Assembly (NCBI GenBank): GCA_030549495.1
Contig: JAUIRK010001031.1
Coordinates: 744,001-808,000 of the forward strand
Source of the DNA: Nectonema munidae
Lineage: Eukaryota > Nematomorpha > Nectonematoida > Nectonematidae
DNA: 64,000 bases
Reading direction: 5' to 3'
Numbering within the stretch: position 1 is the stretch's first letter; the number at the start of each line of letters is the position of its first letter. Shown piece after piece: positions 12,536 to 23,559 of this stretch. The notes beneath the pieces are model-generated. The model worked only from the letters and a program-made list of their open reading frames with translations. It did no database searches and was not told the origin of the DNA. Made by a program: the position numbers and the translations under genes.

Positions 12536-12798
12536 CAGTGGCGGATCCAAAGGGGGCTCATGGGCCTAGGCCCCCTATGAAAAATGGCTTCGAAAATCAT
12601 ACTTACTAATGTATAAAAAATAAATTTTTGCAATTTATTCGTGGCAAAATAATATTAAAAATATGAAAACATAGGTAATTAGTGATTCTAAAAGACATAA
12701 TACAGCTATCGTATTCTCTGAAGACTTTTAGCAAATTTGCAAAAAAATTCAATAGATTTCGCCACCCCCCCTATAAAAAATTTCTGGATCCGCCACTG
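12536..12798. mobile_element. hAT-like MITE, 263 bp, CAGTGGCGGATCC family
   Basis: Starts CAGTGGCGGATCCAAAGGGG and ends CTGGATCCGCCACTG, giving inverted repeats of about 14 bases. Flanking ATGTATCA (12528-12535) and GTGTATCA (12799-12806) match at 7 of 8. The interior (ATGAAAAATGGCTTCGAAAA, then GTATAAAAAATAAATTTTTG) is closely similar to 41317-41590 and partly to 40616-40873. No coding capacity. Confidence 0.85.
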
Positions 12799-12806
12799 GT
12801 GTATCA

Positions 12807-13849
12807 TCTTCATCATACTTTTAATATTTTTCTTTTTAATTTATATATTAATAATATAAATCTCTCTATCTTTTCCTTCTTAAAAAATCACATATGTAAC
12901 TTTTGCGCATGTGGACATTTTGCCTATTACCAGTACAAAACTTTTTAAATTATTTTAAAATTTTGAACTTGCTTTAACTTATATTTCATTTAAATTTTTT
13001 TCTTTTTTTTGTATCTCAAAAAAATTGTTGGAAATGTGTAAACAGCGAATAGTTGTACAAATTGATAAGAAAATGAGACCTGAAATCACCTTGATGTCAT
13101 AGAAGAGTTATAGTTTAACGAATTTGTGCTTTTAAATTTAGTTTAGGATCTTTCGCATATCTTCAGTCCAAATATAAAGTTTGTTGTGGAGTATTAAAAA
13201 GATTGACACTTCTGTATTTAAAGAAACGGAGAAAATAAATGTGAAGAAAAGCAAAGGAATAAAGAAATAATTTTTAATTAACTTTTTCAAGATTGGCTGC
13301 CCATGAACTAATATATTAAAGTACTTCTTTTTTTTATACATTTGCAAGGTCAATAAAATAGTTATTTTGTAAAAAGTCGATATTTTTGAATTTGAGGGTT
13401 ATTTTAGTGAAAATATTTTTTGAAATTCGATCATCAAAAATTTCTTAAATGACATATTGTTTTAATTTTGATGTTATTTTAATCGTTCCAGGCTCAACGG
13501 GCATGACCCATAAAATAAATTGTTCTGCTCTAAAAAAATTCGATTAACGCAAAGTTAGTTTTCAAAGACTGTGGGACAAATGTTTAAAATTCTTGAGATT
13601 TGCGTAACCCTCGATCCTTAAGATAAATCTTGCCAAAAATAGAAAATTTTAACCTAATGTCATAAATTATTTTATATTTTAGCACAAATCTCATTTTTAT
13701 AAACAAAATATTTTGACAATTTACCTTAAAAATTGAATAAATATTTTATGAATTCGTGTTTCAATAAAAAGAAACACATTTCGTTAAAGTATTAAAAATT
13801 ATTTTTTTAGGTAAAACACTTTTTCGATAAAGGCTTTTTGATAAACAGC
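12807..13849. other. A+T-rich intergenic DNA, nothing recognised
   Basis: Only short, low-complexity open stretches. Confidence 0.4.
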
Positions 13850-14605
13850 AGTTTCCCCATTAGCACAGACAGAATCTTTGCTCATATCCCTTTATGATGA
13901 AATATCACATAAAAACTGCAAAAAACAGTTCACAGTTCTCATCGCACATGACTTGAAAGCAGCTTTTGATAAGGTAAATAGATCTATGCCTTCTGAAAAT
14001 ACTAAATAAAAAGTTTGGAATTGAAGATGAGGCGTTGAAATAGCTTGTTTCTATACTTTGAAGAAAGGACACACTGCGCTTCGATTGATAGATTCCATTC
14101 TACTCCTATGTAAATTCTGATTTTGGAATACTCCAAGGATCTATACTTTCTCTGTTTTTTTTAATTTGTATTTTGAGGATTCAAAGTTTTTGAGTATGCT
14201 GATGATTTATTCATTCTGAACTCATTTGACGTCAATTTTCAATAAAAATTTGATTTCTGATTTTCTTAATGATCTTATAATCCTCTTAAATAGTTTTAAT
14301 CTCAACGTTAACAGCAAAAAAACCAAAATAATTGTTTTCTCTTCTTCTCAAAGAAAAGGTATTTTATATTAACAAGATTGTTTTGCGTGACCACTCAGTC
14401 ATTCCCATTCTTGAAAAAATTCTCTTACTTGAAGTTTGCCTTGATAAAAGCCTAAACTGTGATAGCTTCACTATTTTGAAAAGTGGCTTACTTTTCTCCA
14501 AAGTATGGCTAAAATGAAAAAGTTCCTCACGAAAGAAAAATTAAAAACTTTTGTCAACTCTTTTATATTGAGTAAACTCGACTGTTGTAACTCCTTGCTT
14601 TTCTG
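13850..14605 (+). mobile_element. L2/CR1-type LINE, RT core remnant
   Basis: In broken plus frames the order of RT motifs is visible: HDLKAAFDKVN (motif A, near 13950-13980), EYADDLFILNS (motif C, near 14190-14222), LNVNSKKTKIIVFS (motif D/E, near 14303-14342), LLEVCLDKSLNCDSF, and MKKFLTKEKLKTFVNSFILS followed by KLDCCNSLLF (near 14514-14600). The last block is a hallmark of L2/CR1 LINEs (LvhafVlSrLDYCNsLL). Frames shift repeatedly, so it is dead. Endonuclease and 3' end are missing. Confidence 0.75.
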
Positions 14606-15989
14606 AATAAGTAAGTATGAAAAAAGATATATGAAAAAAGAAATAAGAAAACTTCGCCAAATCTTTTCACTGTCAACATGATTTTTGATTAAAACGCTTA
14701 GTTTAGCTTAGCCTCAAAATGGCTCATCATATTTGCAAAAATTATAGTGTTTGTAAACGAGTTTTTCCGATCACGAAATAAAAACTTGAATAGTTCACCA
14801 AAAGCTGTATAGTCAATCAACTTTGAATTATATTATAAATTACTTGATTCTTCTCGGATTTATTTTATTGTGAAGTCGTTTAACTATACATTTTCTAATC
14901 ACATATTCTGTTAATACTTAAAAATTAAATTAGGTACAAATATTTTACACATTTATATTTTCTTGTGTTAATTAAATATGTTATGTCACATTAATTAGCC
15001 TTTAATAAAATCTTTCAATTTTTTTAGTATTTGTCTAATAAAAAATTTGCCTTTATCCACTTCAAAAAAATTGGGACACAGATTTTGTCTTTATGAACTT
15101 CAAGAAAGCAAAATTGAGCTTAAAATAAAATAATTTGTAAATCAAAATTTCTTTTTTTTTTTAAAAAAATATAAGTATTGTTAATTCATATACCAAAAAT
15201 TATATGTGGAGATCGAAAATATTGATTTAAAAATGGGAAAAGTCACTTAATTTATTGACTTTATTGTTAAGTTTAAAAAAACAAAAATTGACTTAAAAAT
15301 TTATAAAGCAAAAATTCAACTTTTCAAAGAAAAATTAGAAAGATTATTTCATAAAATCAATATTATGCATTAAATTAGGCTCATCATAGTGCATATTTGC
15401 AAATGTTCGCATCACTGAACTTTCTTTTTTTCATCAATATGTTATTGAGAAATGTCTTTCGATCATTTTTAAGATGTTGGCACACTTTTTCAAACAAAGG
15501 ATAAATCAAAGGATTTATATTCTTTTTACGTTTCTTCATTATTTCAATAAAATCATTTAATGTTAATTTTATGATTTAAAAAAATAGAGAATCCTTCAAT
15601 TTTTGTGTTTTCATTTATTCTTTGTTCTACACAACTTTCATCAGGTTTTTCATACATAACAACATAACAAAAGTTTTAATCTCATTTTTAGATATTTGAT
15701 TTTATGAGAAACTATTAACAATTATTTTACTGTTTACACTGTGATTTAAAAAAAATTTTTGCTGATAAATATAATTCTACCACTTTTATTAATAGATTAA
15801 TTTCACGAATAAGCGTTTTGTCTATTGAAGGGAAGAAGCTATATTCTGATTAAAATTAAAAAAATGCTTTTGAGCCTCTCTATGACTTTAAACAAAAAAT
15901 ATATCGTCACAGCGTAACAGGACCATTTACAAGTTCTTTGGATGGAATAATATTGAAATGCTGCATATAACGATAAGATATTTTGAAGG
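14606..15989. other. A+T-rich intergenic DNA, nothing recognised
   Basis: Long A/T runs. A segment near 14713 (GGCTCATCATATTTGC) recurs in diverged form near 15377, which suggests an old repeat too eroded to name. Confidence 0.35.
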
Positions 15990-15997
15990 GTTTAGGC

Positions 15998-16317
15998 CAG
16001 GGATCGGCAAACTTTTTTACCCGTCGAGCCCTTCATCGAACATTTGTCTTCACATCGACCCCCACCCCACATAGAAATGTTTCATATAAACATTAATCAA
16101 TGTCCAACAATTAAGAGAAAAAATACAAACCAAAAATGTTTCATATATCCTATACTATACAATGTCCTAATCTATGTTTTAAAAGAAAAATGAGATTTAT
16201 TACTACTATAAAGTAAAAAAAGGAAAACACAATATGGTAAGTTCGTGTATCTTATCGACGCCTAAAGATCTGTTATCGAGCACCAGGGGTCAATATCGAC
16301 CACTTTGCCAACCCCTG
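15998..16317. mobile_element. hAT-like MITE, 320 bp
   Basis: The left end CAGGGATCGGCAAACTTTTT and right end TTGCCAACCCCTG are inverted repeats (CAGGGrTyGGCAAA). GTTTAGGC (15990-15997) and GTTTAGAC (16318-16325) are 7-of-8 matching flanks. The subterminal GTCGAGCCCTTC and TATCGAGCACC words also pair. Non-coding. Confidence 0.85.
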
Positions 16318-17632
16318 GTTTAGACAAAGAAATGGTAAATTCCGATATTAGTGAAATACAAAAATAACGAAATGAGTGAAACGAAGATGTCAATAACAAT
16401 CAATGTTGTCAAAGCAATTGAATGTTTTCATAAAAGCATTGATTGATTGCAAAGACAAATATGTCAAGTTAATTAATTTTGAAAAATCAAAATTTTTGCT
16501 TTTCCTTTAATTGAAAGTTTTGCCTATAATATTGATACGCATATAGTGTACTGATTTTGGAAAATTTTTAAAGCTTACAATGCTGTAAAGAAGTATATTA
16601 ATACACAAATTCATAGAATGCTATTCTGTTAAAAAAAAGTTTTCAACTTAACAATCAATTTTTATAATTTGATCAGTATTATATATATTTTTATAAAATA
16701 AATGAATTATCAAATCACACCAAATCTTATTTTCATTCACAAGCATAAGCGCAAATTCTATAATATTCTTCTAAAAAAACTTAAATAATAAAAAATTCTA
16801 ATAAACTCGAGTATTTCATTTTATAAAGCATCTAATTTTTGTAAGCGAACTTTGCATGTCATACAAATGACTTCCACCCTCGACGGAAATAATAAAGCAT
16901 TAAACAAAGAAAAATTTTTCACTTATACTATTCTCCAATATGTATTTTTTAATTGATTTAAGAATTATTGTAAATTTTGTAAAAAATTAGGATGTACTAC
17001 TTACAAAAATTTTGAAAGAATAAAAACTTTATAATCGTTTAGAGCAGTGAATCTCAACCGGGATCACAATGGACCACGAGGGTCGATTAAATATTTATAG
17101 GGGTCCACGGGAAAAAAATAAAACATGGAGATCCACAGTGATATTTTAGTGTTCCATGGGTAATTCCAATTCAGAAAGGTTATTATCAATAAAAATACGA
17201 CTTTTTCGGTAATTTACAGAAAAATAATATATATAAATGATTATACGAAAACTGTATTTTGTAAGAATAAACCCATCGGTTGGTGGCCAAACCAAACGAG
17301 GATTTATCAACAAGGAAATGGAAAATTTTAATGTTTAAAAAAGATCAATTTAAATGAAATCTTAGAATCTTTTTTAACATATATGCTCATTTCCATTTTA
17401 CCAAAAATCATAGATAAGTGTATCCATGATGACATAGACTGGCTATTTTTAATATAAAAATTAAAAAAATAGAAAATCTCAGAATAAGTTGGAAATATCG
17501 TATACTATATTTATTATAAAGTTACACAGAGACATAAGATCGAATAAAACAGATTTTTAAAAATGATTCAAAAAATCTAAAATTCTGACTTTAGATTATA
17601 TTATTTTGATGGTAATATTATTACAGTAAAAT

Positions 17633-17765
17633 CTGTCTTAGCGGTCACCTTGAAAGGAAAGGCTACCTGTCTATATCCATTCCAATACAACAGGGGTCAC
17701 CAAACTTTTTTGAAGCGGGCCGGAATATTGAAAAGCTGAAAAACACTGGCATCATCAAATTCTAT
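17633..17765. mobile_element. pogo-like terminus abutting a hAT-like terminus
   Basis: TACAGTAAAATCTGTCTTAG then CGGTCACCTTGAAAGG looks like a Tigger/pogo left end. It is followed at 17692 by CAGGGGTCACCAAACTTTTT then GCGGGCCGG, a hAT left end. Neither right end was found. The arrangement suggests one element inserted next to or into the other. Confidence 0.35.
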
Positions 17766-19795
17766 CTAGGGAATCAAAATTCCTACCACTTTTTTTTTAA
17801 ATCTCTCCATCACGATATTTTTTTTGGATTATAGACAGAAGTTATCCTTCTTTTTGTTTCTCAATCAATATTAACCAGATCGTTTGGTGCAAAACCTTGT
17901 AAATTAGTAGTTTGATGTCAAATAATATTATGTTAACATTTTTATAATTTAAAAAAAATTATTTCAATCAATTTCCTCATAATGAGTTGAATTAAATATT
18001 TGAAATTAGGAATTTTGTGCAATACAAAAAATTTCAATCTTATGTATCAATAGGAAAACAAATCCTCCAAATGTTGTGTGTATAAGTTAGAATTCGAGAT
18101 TTCTACTCACTACTCAGAAGGGGGAACAAGCCTTTAGCCTTTTCTTCAACCTTGATTGAAATAAATAGAATTTTCTTATATAATAATATTACAAATTGTA
18201 TTGAAAAGCAATTCAAAAATAAATATTTACATAACATAAAACAGGTCATTTTAAATCAACCACAAATATAGAAGTTGTCATGTGTTGACAATGTTGTTTC
18301 CTGTCATCGACTTTATCATTTGCAAGTGAAAATGTATCATGAAAGGCGTATACGCTTGAATATTTTGAAGACAACTTAAACTATAGTTTAAGATATGTAA
18401 CATAATTTATTAAATAAGATATGTAAGTAATAGATATGTAACAGTGATGCGATTAAAAATGTAAGTATGAATGATATGGATATACAAAATGAAGTTAGAT
18501 GGAATTTATTATCTAGCTGAAGATTAGGCTTAGAAAAATAACACGAAAAACAATTACAAGTTTGTCATATATAGATGAATATTTTTCAGCATATTCTTCT
18601 TTAATTAATTTTTTAAATGAACCGATATTCAAATGTAAGTATATTCCAATAAATGTGTATTACTATTCCAAAAAATTAAAGCTGAAATTAAATGTAAGCT
18701 GTTGCAGTTGCATTTGGTCAATGATGAGGAATAAAATGTGCAAAAAAGAGTTTTTATTTGGAACAAAAATTTTAATGCAAATTATATATTTCGCTTCTTC
18801 AAAGAAGCTTTATCAAACTTGATGAAATGAAGTAGGCTACTTCCATATTTCTGCAAAAGCATTGGGAATATAATGCATTGAAACACTCTATAGCTAGGAT
18901 AACTTCCGCTTTTATGTAACAAGTAAATTACAAATATTTGAATAGATTTTTTAGCAATTATTTTTAGCTTCAATAATGAATTTTTAAATCAAAGTGAATT
19001 ATTCTAGTTTTTGGCAAACTTTTTCGAACACGTTATGACCCCAATATGAAGAAAATCACAAATAAAAGAAAGTTTTAAATTTTGCAGGTATCAATTTGTT
19101 TAGACTTAAAATTTTTATTAGAGTTATAGCTATCAGAGAGCTGATAACAACTTTTTATATTTAGAAGTGCATTGCGTACATAACACATATGTTCCTTTTC
19201 TTCTTAAATGCTTTATCCAATTCACATATGGTGAAAACGGAGAAATGGCGTTGGTATAATGTTGTGAGTACCAAAATTTATTACCTTGACAAGAATGGCG
19301 CAATCAGAAAGATAGAGCTGTAAGCAAAGTGTTACATAAGCATTGCACAAAGTAATACTTGTAAACATTCGAATTGACAAAACTGTCTACGTGATCAATA
19401 TAGCTTATACGCTTGCATTTGTGCGAAAATAATTTAATTTGGTGCAGCAGCTATTAAATAATAATCACGCTTACGAAATATTTTCAATGAATTCTAATTT
19501 TGATAGATTTCCATATTACTCCACTTGCTGCGCTCATTGAAATTGAAAGCACAAGGATACAATGGGAAAGCTTGGCAGAGAGATTGCTCACTCGCGGTTG
19601 TGATTCGGTGGCATTAAGTGTAGGCGAAAAGGGGCCTCAAAGAGAGCTGATATGCTTTTGAATCATACATGTCACTAAAAGATGCTATAAGGCACGTGCT
19701 TACTTTCCACCCGTCAAAATTTACTTTACAATGCCTATTTTTTAATTTATTTATTTTACAGGGAAAAAAATCAATTTTTTTAATTTATTTATGTT
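17766..19795. other. A+T-rich DNA, no gene recognised
   Basis: The longest open stretches (86 and 63 codons near 18562-18973) carry no known domain. Confidence 0.4.
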
Positions 19796-19799
19796 ATAC

Positions 19800-20330
19800 A
19801 AATTTTTAAAGCTAACTAAGCAACTAATTTAGTGAGCAACTAACTAATTAACTTAGCTAACTAAAACCCTTAAGTTAACCCGTTAAAGAACCTGAATAAG
19901 CAGACGATATCTAGTATAAAGCAGAAGATTTGTATTAAAAGGCATTAAACGCAGACGATTCACATTTTGTAAAGTCGACATATGTCGACTGTGGTTGATA
20001 ACCGATTAACCCAAATACAAGCAGCCTCACCTATAGGTGACACCTTATAAATAAAATCTTATGCGTTCATCAATGCCTTTTAATACAAATCTTCTTCTTT
20101 ACATTAGATATCGTCTGATTATACTGATCGTAAACGGGTTAAAGTGTAAATTAACTAGTTAGTTAGTTAGATAGCTATAGCTAGTTAGTTTAGAAGATAG
20201 ACAGTTAGTTCGTTCGTTAGTTGGCGAGTTACTTTTACATTGTTTTTTATAATTAAAAAAAAAATTAATTTACAAAAATTTTATTTTTATTAGTCACAAT
20301 AAAAATATTAAAAAAAAATAGTGCAATTTT
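19800..20330. repeat. degenerate TTAG/CTAA tract split by a MITE, followed by A/T-only DNA
   Basis: 19808-19870 is CTAA-rich and 20148-20225 is TTAG-rich (TTAGTTAGTTAG, then GTTAGTTCGTTCGTTAG). The TTAA-flanked MITE at 19879-20138 sits between them. 20240-20330 is almost entirely A and T. Confidence 0.5.
19879..20138. mobile_element. piggyBac-like MITE, 260 bp, TTAA-flanked
   Basis: TTAA stands on both sides (19875-19878 and 20139-20142). The element starts CCCGTTAAAGAACCTG and ends CGTAAACGGG. Inside, long arms pair: GCAGACGATATCTAG, AGAAGATTTGTATTAAAAGG on the left and CCTTTTAATACAAATCTTCT, TAGATATCGTCTGA on the right, giving a foldback with arms of about 75 bases. A central GTCGACATATGTCGAC is itself palindromic. 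The TTAA flank and CCC...GGG ends fit piggyBac-type MITEs. Confidence 0.75.
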
Positions 20331-20916
20331 TCTACAAAGTTAAGCAGAAGAAGTATTTTTAATGATGATTTTAAAGTTATGGGTACTAATAAAATAATAA
20401 ATCAGAGTGGATCAAGTTATCACAGCACTGATCGATGGGGTAGTAATTGATAAAAGCTTTGTTTTTATTTTGAACATGGCCTAGACCAAAATTGGTATAG
20501 ATACTTTGTAAAAAGATTCACTTTTTGAGTTGGATACCGCCCATTAAATTTTTGATAAGCATTTAAATTTGTGTAAAATATGAAACAACCGTTTTCAAAT
20601 TAAAAGTTATTTTTTCTTTAGAAATGATCTCTTTGTCTTGATTTTACCACAAATTATATGCGCACCTATAGTTCAATATATTGACAACTACTGCTATTTT
20701 CATGTTTTTAGCTCCTCATATTCTCAATCCAAAGACAAAGTTACAAACCCTTTATATCTTCTAAAAAAAGTCTTAAAGATTCAGAAACATTTTTATATCG
20801 AACGATCTAAACCATGATGAAAGAAACAAATTGAATGAAATGCGCCAAAGAGCTAAATGTAAGAACACTCAAACAACACTAATTACTATTTTATTGTTAA
20901 AAGTGATCCTATTATT

Positions 20917-22991
20917 ATGAGTATTGTGAAAAAATATTTTCCCAAAAAAAGATTAGTTAATTGCTTTGATAAGTCTAGTTCTCATATGAATCTTAGTAAT
21001 TTTAAGTTTCTAAAAGTTTTTTATTCCAATTCGAATCAATTATTATCAAAACTAGATGAAGTTATTAAGATATTAATCGAAATTGATAAGTTTGATATAT
21101 TGTTGGTTGCCAAATTCTTGCTTAAAAATACAGTTATAAAAATTTTTGACATTAATCTTGTCAAAATTAATGGTTACAAAATGTTTCATAACTTATGCTG
21201 TGATTATCACACTATTGGAAATAAAACAAAAAAAGGGGTATACTCTGTTATTTCTAAAGTTCTTTGTCTTTATACATGCTTTCATCTATCTCAGCAGATC
21301 TATTTGATAATTTAAACATTAAAGCTTTTCATAATAATCTTACAACAATTTTTAGTTGTTTTTATAGAAGTCTTAACCCAGAAAGGGATGAAAGTACAAC
21401 AAAAATTATTCAAAAAATATGTGAAATTAAAAGTAAATATATTCCAAAAAGTTTTATTGTAATTGGGGATTCTAATTATCCTAAGAAAAACTGGGATAAC
21501 TGTGATGCTCCACATAATTCTCCTAAAAGCCGGTTTTTGAATTTTATTCAAGATAATTTAATGACACAGCTAATTCGGACACCAACGAGAATAGATCCGA
21601 CCGGAAATGAAAGCTTGTTAGATCTATTAATCACCAATGATGAAAATCTCATTGATAATTTGATAATACTACCAAATCTATCAAAAAGCGATCATTATTG
21701 CGTGTCATTTTATCTTTCGAAAACAATTCAAAGTCGAACGCTGATTCAAAATAGAAGTTTCATGCTGTAGATTTTTTCTCTATTGAGGAAATCTAAAAAA
21801 AATTGATTGAACTGTTTTAGAAAAAAATGATATAGAAAGAAGTTCGGAAATTTTTGAAAATTTATTAAGAGAATAATTTCAACTGCACGTACCTAAATCT
21901 CAAGATAGAAAATCCTTCAAATTGTATATGAATAACGATGCTATTTCTCTCTATAAAAAAAGAAAAAATTCTTTACTCTATATAAAAATATGGCAATAAA
22001 AATAGTTATGAACAATACAAAAAAAATCAGTAATTGTTTTAGAAAATTAACAAAAATAATGGAATTGACTATGAAATCAATATCTTAAAAGAATACAAGC
22101 AAAACTCAAAAAAGGTATCGAAATATATCAATGAAAAGAATAATATAGCTGTGGAAACAATATTAAGTGAAGGTTGCAATATAATTGAAGATGAGTTCTT
22201 ACCTGAAGCATTTTAAACCATACTATTCTTCCATCTTTATAGAAGTGAGAGTAAACTTCTGACTAAAGAAGTTAAAGTCAAAAAAATTTCACAGCCATTT
22301 AAAAAAATACAAATAGCAATGTCTGAAGTTTACTACAAACTTAGTAATTTAGAAACTTCCAAATCGCCTGGAATTGACAACATTTCACCTTTCTTTTTTT
22401 TTAAAAGACTCTGTAATGTTTTAGCTAAATCTTTGACTATTTTATATAACAAATCTTTAGTCAAATGCAAACTACTTGATGCATGTAAGTTAAGTTGTAT
22501 ATCACCAATTTACAAAAAAAGTGAGAAAAAAATTATTTCTAACTATAGACCAATATCAGTCAACAATGCAATTTTAAAAGTATTTAAGTGTATAATGAAG
22601 GATGAAGTTGTTAATCATCTTGAAAAAAACAAACTGATATCGAGACATAACATGATTTTCTTCCAAAAAAAGTCCACAATAACAAACTTAATTGAAATTT
22701 CTAATATTTTCTTTAGAAATGAATAATAACGGTAAATGGTATATATTCAGACTTTCAGAAAGCGTTCGACACTGTCCCGCATGAAAGACTGATATTAAAA
22801 CTGAAATCTTTCCGTATAAATAACCATCTCATAGAATGGTGGAGAGATTATATTTTTAATAGAAAATTTGTTGATCGATTGAATGGAATCTGTTCAAAAC
22901 GCGCAGAAATTATAAGTGGAATTCCACAAGGTTCAGTATTAGGACCGAAATTCTTTTCAATATTCATGAATTATATAAGTGATATAAAATA
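20917..22991 (+). mobile_element. LINE (Jockey/CR1/L2 group): endonuclease and RT remnant, 3'-truncated
   Basis: 20917-21315 opens with VFYSNSNQLLSKLDEVIKIL, then FDINLVKINGYKMFHN, the start of an APE-type endonuclease (N-terminal yyTNadsLlnKldEl). 21264-21770, in another frame, contains FIVIGDSNYPKKNWDN (the GDFN catalytic block) and LSKSDHYCVSF (the SDH block). 22319-22726 reads LETSKSPGIDNISP and CISPIYKKSEKKIISNYRPI (RT fingers). 22743-22988 reads YSDFQKAFDTVPHERLI (motif A) and IISGIPQGSVLGPKFFSIF (motif B). It stops before YADD and runs into AAAT repeats at 22986-23005. At least three frame breaks; inactive. Confidence 0.85.
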
Positions 22992-23129
22992 AATAAATAA
23001 ATAAATGGAGTAGAGAATTGTACTTAAAGCATAAAGCTATTTTTCTTGAAATTAATCTAAAGTGAAGGGGAAAATTTTTAGATTTTAAACCCGTTAACGA
23101 GTTTAATCAGAGGTAAACTGTATTTCTGA

Positions 23130-23260
23130 AAAAAGAGTGGCACTTCAGATCAGAAACTTTCGATACCACAAGGTCTCGGGTTCAAACCCGAACTGATAGT
23201 TTAAATCAAGCGGTTAAATTACTTCTTCTCAATTATAATAATTCAAGGTGCCTATACTTT
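23130..23260 (+). mobile_element. tRNA-headed SINE, copy 1
   Basis: CGATACCACAAGGTCTCGGG followed by TTCAAACCCGA gives a Pol III B box (GGTTCAAACC, near 23179-23188) set in a TPsiC-like hairpin. The downstream body AATCAAGCGGTTAAATTAC, CTTCTC, ATTCAAGGTGCCTATAC parallels the copy at 58697-58860. Upstream half diverged. Confidence 0.6.
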
Positions 23261-23559
23261 TTCACATTTATTATGTGAAAAATTTAGTTATGCACAAACA
23301 GGTTCCTACTTGTCTATGGCAGAGTTAAGTGCGAAGAATACTTCGATATTATTATTAATACGCCAGTACATTTGATGATATATGTGCAGCTTTATGTATT
23401 CAGTAATTATATAGGAATCTTTTCCTTCACCTTACGTTTTGCTAAAAGGGTTTATTAAAAAAACACTTTTTTTGAAAAAAAAACTAAAAAATTTTTGAAT
23501 AATTTTAAGTGTGATTGAATTTGGCCCTTTGTAAAAATGGTTGAGAACCACTGATTTAG

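Larger units (their letters stand above)
17045..23553. mobile_element. candidate composite hAT element containing several later insertions
   Basis: The left terminus CAGTGAATCTCAACCGGG at 17045 and the right terminus ATGGTTGAGAACCACTG ending at 23553 are inverted repeats of the CAGTGgTTCTCAACC type. GTTTAGAG (17037-17044) and ATTTAGAG (23554-23561) match at 7 of 8. If they belong to one insertion it spans 6.5 kb and holds a 2.1-kb LINE, a piggyBac-like MITE and a SINE. No hAT transposase was recognised inside. Two separate MITE halves with a lucky flank match is the alternative. Confidence 0.4.

Noticed and set aside
19800-20235. Interstitial telomere repeat
   Set aside because: The words are TTAG and GTTA, not TTAGG, and they are irregular.
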